A DNA stretch of 64,000 nucleotides from NCBI GenBank assembly GCA_012064385.1, contig QRDG01000352.1:340265-404264 (forward strand), written 5' to 3'. Positions 1 through 10,649 of this stretch are shown piece by piece. A program made the translations under genes and the position numbers. Each line of letters starts with the position of its first letter. Positions within the stretch are counted from its first letter, which is position 1. The notes under the pieces are model-generated. The model was not told where the DNA came from. It was given only the letters and a program-made list of their open reading frames with translations, and did not search any database. Source of the DNA: Puccinellia tenuiflora. Lineage: Eukaryota; Streptophyta; Magnoliopsida; Poales; Poaceae.

Positions 1-3000
1 CGCGCGCGCTCACCGGCACGCCCGTATTCACCGTCTGCAACTCCAGCAACGAGTTCGTGCTCGTCTCCGACCCCGCCACCGGCCTCCGCTCCCTCGGCCT
101 CCTCTGCTTCCGCTCCGAGGACGCCGACGCCCTCCTCTCCCATGTATCCATCCCTCCCTCCCTCTCTGCCCCCGTCTCTCTCGCCATCTGCTGGTTGCGA
201 TGCTCGTTTTTTTTACTGATGATGGTTCTGGACGCTGTGTCGTCTAGGTGAGGACGCGGCAGCCGATGCTGGGGAAGGGTGCAAAAGTGGTGCCCATCAC
301 GCTTGATCAGGTGAGAGCTTAACTTGATATGTCTTGTGACCGATCATGTCTTGATTTCAGTCACAACCCTTCTTCCCAGTCACGATTTTGGGAATAATCC
401 TGCACACAGGAATTGGGGTTTATGTTAGGATTTAGTAGCGAGTTTATGTTGTGGTAGAAGTAAGAGAAAGGTACAATAGATAGCAAATTAGCAACTCAAT
501 GATATCTCAACCATCGGCAAACTGAACTAGATTCCTTACAAGGACGCATACGAGAAAAGGAATCATCATTGCTCATATCACACAGTCGTCCAATTTACCC
601 AGCATAGGTTTGTCCCAGTAGCTAAATTATACATGCCTTTAAGATTTATGAACTTAGTCTAGCCCTATTACAACTTCTCATTCGAGTCCATGCACGCTAT
701 TAAGGGGCAAGTTGGTTGGGGTCGGCGAACTCACACCAAGTCTACTTTGCCACCATCCAAAGGAAGAGAGTCACTAATTTAAGTGGACAAGTGAAAATTT
801 TGTGCCTCACAACAAATGCAAGTGGCTTATGCAGAAAACGAACATCTAATTAAGGGGATGATTATAATTGTATATCTTAAATGGCACTGCTAGTGTTTGT
901 TGTTTTGGAATGCAATATTCTTGACACCGCCCTTCCGAACGCAGGTTTATATGTTGAAGGCTGAAGGTATTGCTTTCCGGTTCTTACCTGACCCTCTTCA
1001 AATAAAGAATGCACTGGAGGTTTGCTCCTTGATGGAACTGTCTCTCCTTATTCTTCCATATTATCTATATGTGTACCATTTTTAAGCACTCCCACCCTTA
1101 CACTTTCTCACGATAGTATTCAGATTTATCAATTACACCAAATTATTCTCCAAAGCAGCAAGGCAGAAAGTATGTGTAGGTCCATTGGACTGCCATTTGT
1201 ATCAACATAATCCCTCATCATCTTTTTCACTGTTCACAATAAAAATCCATGATCTAGGATTAGTATGTGAATGCCCAGTTGTGATACTCAAATTTGTTAA
1301 CACCAACTTGTTTTTATCAGGCGTGTAAAGGTTAGATAGCCACTGATCATTCTGGCGTATTATCAAGATGTATGCCTGTATATCCTTAGAACTTTAGAAG
1401 GCATCTTCATTATTCGTATTTGTTAGATGACATACATTTGTCGTTTTCCGACTTCAAAGACAGCGTATGTCTATATTAAATTTGTAGTTTTTCTGGGCTG
1501 GATTAGTTCAAATGCCATGATTCTCCAAGGTGGTAAAGCTTTCTTTGTATACTGTTGGTAACTATAGCAAAATTAAAGTCTCGAACTTACCATATACGGG
1601 TTACTATTATCTTCTACACATATAAGAAATGTTAATGGACCTCTGCAGCCCAATGATGAATATTATTATTTGGCTTTCAGTTGAAATCTGGCTTGACTGG
1701 TTTTGATGGTGTTCCAGTTTTTCAGGTAATTCACGGTTTTATTGCTCTACTAAGAAATATATTCTTATGAAAGGAGTTAGGATTTAGATGCTTATTGTAG
1801 CTGGACACTATGGGATTTTTTTTATATGTTTACTTCACTTACATGCATAAATAACCAGTGTTCCATAAGCTGCCGGTTACTGTCTGAGAAATGAGATCCG
1901 GCTGGTCACCCTCGTGTTACTCCTCTTTCAAACTGTCTTCTACAGTCTGCACCTTCAGTTTTTGGAACAGTTCCGGTTTCTAAAACCATGTTAATAACCT
2001 TACACCAACCCTGATAAAACCCTGCAAGTTTCTAGCATGCAGCAGTAAACCGTCACTTCTATCTGTCCCGAAAATCTGGAATGCAGAATAGTGAACAATC
2101 TATTCGGAACCTTACATCAACTGATTAATACCCTTGGTGAGAGTGAATATACCCCTGCAGTTGGCAAATAACATTTAATCTCTTGATCAGTAACATACTC
2201 ACATCAATTTGTGTGTTACCATATGGAGTAGTTGACTTGTTGATTAACACTTTGACTCTTAACAGAAAAAACTTGATTAGTATGGTCAAACTTCCAATAT
2301 GGCTTAGGTGTACTTAAATACATTGGTGAAGCTGAAGCTGTTTACCTATATTGTCCTTACTAGTTACTTCCTCATACCCATTTACTAAGACATGCAAATG
2401 AATGGACAGTGCTGTCATGTTTTCCCCAGTCTCATCAGGGTGCCACGTCTTGTGAGGCTATAGTCCTATATCATCAACTTTAATAGTCCATGTCCAGCGA
2501 AAAAAAAACTTGAATAGTCGATGCTAAGACGGAACCAACAGATCAACACAAATGGTTTTTGTGTGCATTTTAATTTGTTTGGAGAACATTTGATTTCCCC
2601 TAATTTTTAGCTCCCCACCTCTCAGGTATGGGTGTCCTTTATTAATTTCTGTCATCCAACAAACCGAATATACTTAGTTTACTGGATTGAACCAGAGAGA
2701 GGCCACTTTGTGGATACCAAGAAGAAACCGAAAGGCCTTACGACAGAACCAGAGTACAGCCTAATGGCATTGCAGCCGCAGAAGCCTGCTTATTTTACTC
2801 CTCGAGATGCATAACGTGTGGTTTTCTTATACACCATTTGGATGTTTTAAGTGTTAAACTCTTTTGTTGCGATGCCTGATCTTAATCCTCATAGCTTTGT
2901 ATCCTAAGTCCAAACTTTCTTTGTGAAAATACCTGATTTGCATGTACAGTCGGATCTATTGGTCGTTAAGAAACAGAAGAAGCGCTATTGTCCAATATAT

Positions 3001-3429
3001 TTCCAAAAGGTTTGTCAGGCTCCATTTTCTTTCACTTACTGCACCCAGTCTGGTAAGTCTTCACCACCTCCTTCTTTGTTCAGGAGGACATAGAAAGAGA
3101 ACTTAGAAAGACATCTAAAGCTTCGAAAGGATCAGCCTTATCTAAGCAAATTATGGTATGTGATTTATATATTTCTTATTATTTTCCTAATCTACTATGA
3201 GTACTCAGCCTTGGCTTTATTTAGGTTGGGAGTTTGGAGGATGTCTTGAAGAAAATGGAGGGTAGGAATGGGATGGAGACAAACGTAAGATACAGTCAGG
3301 ACTGCTTGGATCTTACTGGCTACTAATATCCTGAAACTCTTGATCCTACAGATAAATGACAGAAATTCTGGATGGGACGACTTGATCTTCATACCGCCAG
3401 GGAAGAGCCTCAGCCAACATATCAATGAG
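1..3429 (+). CDS. TIC22-like chloroplast import protein, 3' part of gene (partial)
   Basis: Eight exons read as one frame: 1-143, 248-310, 945-1019, 1681-1725, 2950-3009, 3084-3155, 3225-3284, 3352-3429. All introns are GT-AG and phase 0, so exon lengths are multiples of three. The protein has the TIC22 pattern: a stretch reading SSNEFVLVSDP, then GLLCFRSEDADALL, then KVVPITLDQVYMLK and IAFRFLPDP, then GVPVFQSDLLV and YCPIYFQKEDIE, ending with DDLIFIPPGKSL. TIC22 proteins sit in the chloroplast intermembrane space and help preproteins cross between the outer and inner translocons; the longer TIC22-like plant paralogues are less studied. The transit peptide and start lie before the window. The last exon read ends at a donor (gtatct), so a further 3' exon should exist, but I could not find one. 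No stop codon is assigned. Family call fairly sure, 3' end unsure. Confidence 0.82.
1726..2949 (+). other. Long intron of the TIC22-like gene
   Basis: 1.2-kb intron between exons 4 and 5. It is AT-rich and mostly featureless. A 60-codon open stretch at 2632-2814 (reading ...YLVYWIEPERGHF...) begins and ends inside the intron and matches nothing I recognise. It is not needed for the TIC22 frame, so I do not call it a gene. Confidence 0.5.
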
Positions 3430-4110
3430 GTATCTGCATAGTTTTGTTGTGCAAGCAGAGTTTGAGGACACATATTTTCTCTCTTGAAATGCTGTGATGG
3501 CCAGCCTATAAACTATGTTAAGTCGCTGCCTGAGCTTTTTTTCTTTCTTAATAATTATTTCACGGTTAGCCCTGTAAGGAATTTTCTTAATGTCAAGTGA
3601 TAAAATATGGTTGTGATTTTTTCACCATTGTTTTCTAGAATATATATATATCTGTGGCTATTTTTTTCTGATTCATAAACATCAAGTTCGGCAAGAAGAC
3701 TGACAAAAAAGTATGGTGCTATATTTTTGTTGCAAGATTTAGTTCCATGGGAATTATTTTTCTGTAGAGGATTGCAATCATAAAATAGAAAACATGATTA
3801 GATTGCCATGATTGGGTTGTTATCATACCTTCATTACAATCTGGATCTCCTTTTCCTCTTGCTACCATTCCTGCCATTGGAATTTTCACCCGCTCACTAG
3901 TCAAACCATCTGGATAAATCTTCACCAAAATCTGTTCTTTGTGGAGTGCAACGTATGTGTGGTTGCTGTGAAGGCTGAGCGGTGTTCACAGAAGGAGAAG
4001 AAGGATTATTGTAACCAACATATCATCATTCATTCCTTCTCGATCTGTAAATCTCAAAGATATTATGTCAGCCGTAAGAGAAAAGGTAGGCCCGTCAAAT
4101 GAGATACTTT

Positions 4111-4300
4111 ATACTGGCTGAAGGTCAAGGAGGTTTTGGGTACTGAGGACCTGGAGATAAATAATATTCGTCTGCTTAGCAAGTGGCTCTTTAAGCTCAT
4201 CTGCTTAGCAAGTGGCTCTTTAAGCTCATTGACGAGGACCGGGTTAGACGGGGTCTTCTAGAAAACAAATGCCTGCGAAACAAGGACTATTTCTCCTGTG
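4111..4300 (+). pseudogene. LINE (non-LTR retrotransposon) remnant
   Basis: The + strand encodes a degraded stretch with INNIRLLSKWLFKLI followed by DEDRV and LLENKCL. This matches the segment of plant LINE ORF2 proteins just after the reverse transcriptase (usual form LLSKWLFKL..EDGVWQ.LLRNKYL). Frames are broken and no reverse transcriptase core is present. It is a short dead fragment. It lies downstream of the last TIC22-like exon found and may have disturbed that gene's 3' end. Confidence 0.6.
4172..4229 (+). repeat. Perfect 29-bp tandem duplication inside the LINE remnant
   Basis: The 29 bp at 4172-4200 are repeated exactly at 4201-4229 (unit begins CTGCTTAGCAAGTGG). The unit encodes the LLSKWLFKL block. 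The duplication shifts the frame by two bases, so it arose in already non-functional DNA or helped break it. Confidence 0.9.
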
Positions 4301-6540
4301 AAATTAGGTATGGATATTCTCTGTTTTCGAAAGGCCTAAGGCGTGCAAAGCATTTCTTGGCTGCTAGGTTGATTCCATCTCCAGAGTGGCACTTCGCTTA
4401 GGATACTTGGGCTGCTAATGAATGGAACCACTTCGCCAACAGCATCATATCGTATATATAACTGTTACGAGGCATCAAAATGTCAAGAGGCCTCAAATGT
4501 CAATGTCGCAATGGCTCAGGTTTTTTCTATGACCTGCCAAGTGTGACATTCCAACGAGCAATCAGTGTGACTAAACTGGGAGCTTGGAGTAAGCTAGTCC
4601 AACAGGTGGAAAAGGTCCGGTCACCGTTTCTTTGTCTCTTTGTCAGAGCAGGCTTCAGTCCATGTATCGCTCTCCCATGTATTCTCATATTCATTTTCCG
4701 CATAAAACATACTACAATACTTGGAAAACAAAAGTCCCCATCAAGTTCTCACAAAAGATAATCTAATTAAAGAAATTACAGGAGACCCAAGTTTGTTCTC
4801 ATGATCAAGATGAGACCATAAAACAGATTTGTAATAGGCTAGTTCTCCCTTGTAGTTCGTTAACTAAGTGCTGTAGCGCTACTTGGCGGCTGTTTTGGTG
4901 GCAAAACTCTGGGGTGAAATGTTCAAACTGATGTAAGGATACTTGGGTTTCTTAAATGGAACTGGGGCAAGGCTCTTTTTATCTAAAAAAAAAAAAGATT
5001 TGTCTTTATACAAAGTCATCAACAATGAGCTTGGTTGGGATGGGATCATGCTCACAAATACTAGGTAGGGAGTTTGCTTTGTGCTGGTGGCTTTGTCATA
5101 ATGATACGATGTTACTTTTGATACAAAAAAATTCTATCATTTGAATCAGATGGACTTCCGAAATGACGGTTTACCGCGATCATGGACGCCGTTGCAAAGA
5201 GCTGAGTTCAGAGAAGGGATGTCAACGGGGAAAGGTCGTGATCATGAAGCTTTTTTCTGCTACTAGTTGGCGCACCTGCAGGCGATTAGACGATGACAGG
5301 CTCACCTTAATTTTCTTTTTGCGTCTGGTCTTATGTTCGTTCAGATGTTGTCACTTGTTCGGGTGATTCATGTTATGAATCCCCTTGATAAAGAAGCTAG
5401 AAGATTGCTAAAACTCTTCGCTTTGTAAAGAAAAGGGGATAGTTTTTGCGCGGGGGAAATCTCACGTAGTCTAGAGATAAGAATTTCCTGGTCACGGCCC
5501 CTACTAATGTCTATCGTAATTTTTCTCGTTCTTAGAAATCTATCTGGGTTAAGTAAAGGACATACTTTCCTCGGTCCACTACCAATATCAAATGCATTCA
5601 GATACATAACACGAAGTACTAATTCATTTCTATGGTTTGCAATTCATGCGATTATTTTTCTCATCGGAAGGTGGCCGGTAGTATGTGGCTGTGATGTTTG
5701 AACCTGAGATGGTATGCAAGTTAAGGTTCACACCAACAAAGAAACTTACCGGAATTGAATTTATTACCCCAAGATCATCGTCTGCTTCCTTTAGATAAAA
5801 CCTGCGTACTGTACTACTTTTCCCAGCTCATTGTATATGACTGTATGCCTCCATAACGAATCGATGATAAGCAAACCAGACCACGTCCACTGTCTGACCT
5901 GAAACTGAAAGCTAGCTAGGCAACACATGTACTGAACTGACAAAGAATAAACTTCAGTTAACTCTGCTCCCTTGACAACTGCTACCAAATTCAGTTACTT
6001 TCAGTTCAGTCGACTCGACTCCACTACACATTTGTAGGTCCATATCGGCAATCCACGGTAACTAATCAACAATGATAGATTTACAGCACAAACTACTTGT
6101 ATTTAGGTGGACCATTGAAGTGGTTTACATGGAAATAAACGATACTTTGGTTGGATTGAGTGTATAACCAAATTCCTCGAGACAAATAGCTTATGATTTA
6201 GACAGTAAGCCAAACCTCTGTTCCAACACAGGAGGATAGGGACTGAAAACCCCCAACGCGGGCCCAAATTAATCAGAAGTGATTGGAGAAAATGAAAATA
6301 TGTTGAATTTTCTGCTCTCTATGGATTTTGTTGCGCCACAAATCATACAATTTGAACTCCTTTCTGTTTCGGAAAAAGAAAAATCCTCGGAGGACTTGGA
6401 CATTTAGAAGAAGAAGAAGAAGATTGACACTATTTTTGAATTTATATTGACCGGGGGAGTACATTGCATGTGCAAATGATAAGCGAAACCAGACCGGCAG
6501 CCGCCACTATTGGATCTGCCTGTTTTGCCATACTGGCATT
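4301..6540. other. Intergenic DNA without a recognised gene
   Basis: About 2.2 kb with only short unsupported ORFs. Some stretches (4300-5130) may be further LINE debris, but I cannot show it. A short AAG microsatellite lies near 6407-6423. Nothing else is supported. Confidence 0.5.
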
Positions 6541-6546
6541 CTAGAT

Positions 6547-6554
6547 GTATAAAT
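6547..6554 (+). promoter_or_regulatory. Candidate TATA box of the fucosyltransferase gene
   Basis: GTATAAAT lies about 80 bp before the chosen ATG at 6628, a plausible place for a TATA box with a short leader. Position is the only support. Confidence 0.4.
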
Positions 6555-6627
6555 CCATCGAAACAGTTGACCTCGTCTCCACTTGCCCTCGACAAGACCA
6601 CCAGTACTAGATTGTCTTGTTTTGTCT

Positions 6628-8393
6628 ATGGTTCCAGAGGCCATGGAAGGAGCGCGGGCAGGGAAGCGTCGTCCGGCCGCCACCACCGTCGTCTTCTTGG
6701 CCGTGCTGCCGCTTCTGCTCCTGCTCTTCCTCTTCGGCGACCGAGCCGCCTCCATCGCCGCCGACACCCACCTCTGGTGGCAGGTGAAAGTGCAAAGTAC
6801 GGCACCTACTTTTCTTGAAGCTAGCTCACACCCACCCATGCCGGCTGCACGTTAAGGGGCCCCGTGTTCCATGCGTTCATTCAATTTGCTTGCCGGCTCA
6901 CAGATCCCCGTAACGCGTCGTCGTCTCGGGACGCGGACCGGCTCCTCGGCGGCCTCCTCTCCCCGGACTTCCACGAGCCGGCGACGTGCCGTAGCAGGTA
7001 CGAAGCTTCCAAGCGATGGAAGCCGTCGCCGTTCCCGGTGTCGCCCCACCTCGTCCGGAAGCTGAGGGAGTACGAGGCCAACCACCGGCGGTGCGGGCCG
7101 GGCACGGCGCCGTACCGGGAGGCCATGGCGCAGCTCGAGTCCGGCCGCAACGGCGACCGCGGCGAGTGCCGGTACGTGGTGTGGCTCCCCATCCAGGGCC
7201 TCGGCAACCGGATGCTCAGCCTCGTCTCCACCTTCCTCTACGCGCTGCTCACCGGCCGCGTCCTCCTCGTCCACGAGCCCGCCGAGATGGAGGCGCTCTT
7301 CTGCGAGCCGTTCCCGGGGACCTCGTGGCTGCTCCCCCCTCCGGGCTTCCCCTACAAGGGCCGCGGCTTCTGGTCGCCCAGCTGCCCGGAGAACTACGTG
7401 ACCATGCTTGAGAACAACGTCGTCGGCTACGACGACGACGGCGGCGGCGGCGTTGAGAACGCGAGCGCGCTGCTGCCGGCGTACGTGTACCTCCACCTGG
7501 AGAACATGAACCTCCGGCTGCAGAACCACACGTTCTGCGAGGAGGACCACCGGGCGCTGGACAGGTTCAACTGGATGGTGCTCCGGTCCGACAGCTACTT
7601 CGCGGTGGCGCTGTTCCTGGTGCCGACGTACCGGGACGAGCTGGACCGGATGTTCCCGGCCAAGGGGTCCGTGTTCCACCACCTCGGCAGGTACCTCCTC
7701 CACCCGGGCAACCGGGCGTGGGGGATCGTGCAGAGGTTCTTCGACGGGTACCTCGCCGGCGCCGACGAGCGTCTCGGGCTGCAGGTGCGCGTGGTGCCGC
7801 AGGCCGGGGTGCCGTTCGAGCGCATCCTCCGGTGCACGCGGGAGAACGATCTCCTGCCGCAGGTGACCGACGAACCCGCAGCAGCAGCAGCGAGCGTGCG
7901 GCCGGAGTCGGCGAAGGCGAAGAGGAAGGCGGTGCTGGTGGTGTCGCTGAAGGCGGAGTACTACGAGAGGCTCCACGGGACGTACTACAGGAACGCGACG
8001 GCGTCGGGGGAGGTGGTGGCGGTGTTCCAGCCGAGCCACGACGGGGAGCAGCACACGGAGGCGCGGGCGCACAACGAGCGCGCGCTGGCGGAGATCCTCC
8101 TGCTGAGCTACTGCGACGCGGTGGTGACCACGGGGTGGTCGACATTCGGGTACGTGGCGCACGCGCTGGCCGGGCTGCGGCCGTGGGTGCTGGTCCCGCT
8201 GGAGGACTGGAGCGGGGCGAGGGCGGCCGGCGTGGTCGAGGCGTGCGTGAGGCCGGCGTCGGTGGAGCCGTGCCTGCACTCGCCGCCGTCGCTGGTGTGC
8301 CGTGACGGCGGGAAGGTTCTTGACCCGGTGGCGCGCGTGCCGTTCCTGCAGCACTGTGAAGACGTGGGCTTCGGTCTTAAGCTCGTCGATTGA
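6628..8393 (+). CDS. Xyloglucan-type galactoside 2-alpha-L-fucosyltransferase (GT37)
   Basis: Two exons, 6628-6796 and 6904-8393, give about 552 aa. Start is the first ATG (a second in-frame ATG is at 6643). Residues 1-40 form a short basic head and a leucine-rich signal anchor, as in Golgi type II enzymes. The luminal domain has the GT37 nucleotide-sugar motif WLPIQGLGNRM (from residue ~150) and the C-terminal block QPSHDGEQHT...HNERALAE (from ~430) followed by TTGWSTFGYVA (~465-475). Family members transfer fucose from GDP-fucose to galactose on xyloglucan or arabinogalactan side chains; the acceptor cannot be told from sequence. The exons are joined with donor AAA|GTACGG, the one that keeps frame with the CACAG acceptor at 6903; the stronger-looking CAG|GTGAAA donor at 6784 does not. 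The coding region is very GC-rich, typical of grass genes with few introns, and produces long antisense shadow ORFs. Confidence 0.88.
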
Positions 8394-9603
8394 TTTGGCT
8401 TAATTTGTGCAGGGAGGTGATTTCATGATGTTTTTGGCGATCAGTTCACTGAAATATATGTAGATGTTTTTTTTTTGAGAGAAAAATATATGTAGATGTT
8501 GTGCACGCCGTGAGCCTCGTTGCTGTGGCTTACCGTGTAACGAAAGGGAGGGGATTACGGGTACTGATCTATTTTGCTAGGTGACATTTTCAGCTGGAAT
8601 TGCTTGGTCGACGTCCCTGCCGTCGGAAACTTGTCCCTAGACTAGAGTTGCACTTTGGACGCGCTAGGGCGTCGGTCGGTCGGCTGGCATGGGCCAGAAA
8701 ATCGGTCGTCTTATGTGGGTGGGCCCAACGCTACTGCCTCACCTTATTGGTGGCTTTTCTCAGGGTGGACCCCACTCTGCTACAGAAAATGAAAAACAAT
8801 TGCAACAATCTTGACAACATTCCTTAAAAAACCTATTATAAAATGCAAAAAAGTTTCACAATATTCAAAAAAGTAATGCAACAAATCTGTTGTAATAGAA
8901 CAATTTTTCGCAACTTTTTTTCAGGAAGATGTTATATCCGTGCAAAATAGTTTCGCAACATTTTGTTAAAAAAGTAATGCAACAATAAAGTGGTTACATA
9001 ACAAAAACAATTCAGAATATGTTTACAAAAAACGTGATAAAAGATTTGCAAAATTTCAAAAACATAATACACCAAAAAAATCATGTGTTTGCACCATTTT
9101 AAAGCATGTAAGCCACATAAAAAATCCGAGGAAAACACAACTTGTAGCTAATGACAAGAAAATGTTCCAACATCGCGGATCTACTTTCACAACAAAACTC
9201 GTACAAATTTAGGAGTCACTCAACAAAAAGCATACGAGTTTTTTTACAACTGTGAAGCACGTACGCAACATCGTTCTCCTAGTTTCCTCCAATGCCTCCC
9301 TCGTCTTGCCGATGTTGTTGTCCCCTACGATGGGCATCATTAGGAGTCACTCAGCCGCCTCTGTGGTGGTCGGTTCATCAAAATTGTCTAGCGTGTCATC
9401 GTTGTTGGCATCGAGGACACCCTCACCAGATGGAAGAATAGCCAACCCCGATCTTCAGGGAATAAGGGTCTTCAATGCACAACACGTCGATCGCGTCTAG
9501 GTTGCCTCGCGAAGTGACAAGGTCATTTTTGTTCGGTGGGTCGATTGACTTTTTCTGGAGAGAGTTGGCATTGTACATCATTTTGGATGCAAGCACGGAG
9601 AGA
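8394..9603. other. Intergenic DNA between the fucosyltransferase and the CACTA element
   Basis: 3' flank of the fucosyltransferase gene, then an A/T-rich tract (about 8790-9250) in which short runs like AAAAAGTAATGCAACAA recur in degenerate form. This looks like old transposon sequence I cannot assign. A short open stretch at 9252-9500 is unrecognised. Confidence 0.45.
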
Positions 9604-9636
9604 CACTAGTAGGAAAAGGGTTATAGCCGCCAGCCA

Positions 9637-9988
9637 CTCACTGGCGAACGAACAGAACGTGTTCGCCAGTGGTAAGTACCGCTGGCGAACTATAAACCTG
9701 ATTCGCCAGTGGTACATGTCTTACCACTGGCGAACTATAAAACTGATTCGCTAGTGGTAAACGCGGACCCGGGCGTACTGAGCGGGGCCATCTACCGCTG
9801 GCGAACGCATCTTCCTGTTCGCCAGCGGTAAGTTAGGTACCACTGGCGAACAGCGGACGTGGTTCGCCAGCGGTAGATGGTCCCGCTGGGGTCCCCCGGT
9901 CCCGCGTTTACCACTGGCGAACAACGCAGATGGTTCGCCAGTGGTAAGGCACGTACCACTGGCGAACCTTCCGCTTGTTCGCCAGTGA
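9637..9988. repeat. CACTA 5' subterminal array: seven 38-bp dyads
   Basis: Seven inverted pairs of TACC(A/G)CTGGCGAAC and GTTCGCCAG(T/C)GGTA. Arms are 14 bp and the spacer is 9-10 bp of variable sequence. In CACTA elements such repeats are the binding sites for element-encoded proteins near the ends. Confidence 0.88.
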
Positions 9989-10299
9989 TTTCCTGGCATT
10001 TTCACCTACCCGACCAGCCCCCTTTCTCCTCTCCATTATTGCACTTTCCTCTCCTCTTCACTCCCCATTGTTGCTACTCCATTAAATGCCACCCCCCCAT
10101 CATTTCCTCTAGTTTCAACCAATAAAAACTAATTTAGTTGATAGATCTAGCCTCACCTCCCTCTCTCCAACCTATCCACCAAAGGATTTCCCTCCACAAC
10201 TCTAGATCTAGTCCTATCTCGCTCTCTCTCTCCAACACATCGTTCTAGCTACAAGCATTACACATCAATTTCTCGGTGAACTTGACTCGATCTCGTACG

Positions 10300-10625
10300 T
10301 GTGGTCATCTAATTACGGTGGATTGATTTTTATATAATAAATTAAATTAATGATTTTTTGTGAAATTTGACCGAAATTTTCCGGAATGGACCGAAATTTG
10401 CCGGAATGGACCGAAATTAATGATTTTTTGTGAAATTTGACCAAAATTTGTCGGAATGGACCGAAATTAATGATTTTTTGTGAAATTAAAATGAGTTGCC
10501 AATATTTTGCCGGGATGTTGATTAATTTCCGTCTCGGCAAATTTTGGCACTCCCTCTTAGGTCCTATTTCTAGGAAGGTCATGCCGAATTTTTTCGTGAA
10601 AAACGATATATATATATGGTTCTAA
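10300..10625 (+). repeat. Leader of CACTA ORF1 with short tandem repeats
   Basis: 10351-10490 contains imperfect tandem copies of a unit including AATGATTTTTTGTGAAATTT and CCGGAATGGACCGAAAT. It is followed by a block (about 10505-10600) resembling the leader of the second ORF (15690-15786). It sits just before the transposase start and probably holds promoter and 5' intron sequence. Exact limits are not defined. Confidence 0.55.
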
Positions 10626-10649
10626 TAATTGTATTATTTGTTCTACACC

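Noticed and set aside
2632..2814. 60-codon ORF in a TIC22-like intron
   Set aside because: It is not in frame with neighbouring exons, has no family match I recognise, and TIC22 continuity across exons 4 and 5 does not need it.
6852..8354. 500-codon antisense ORF over the fucosyltransferase gene
   Set aside because: It is a base-composition shadow of the GC-rich coding strand. It is rich in Arg, Pro, His and Ala, with no domain, and the plus frame has clear GT37 motifs.
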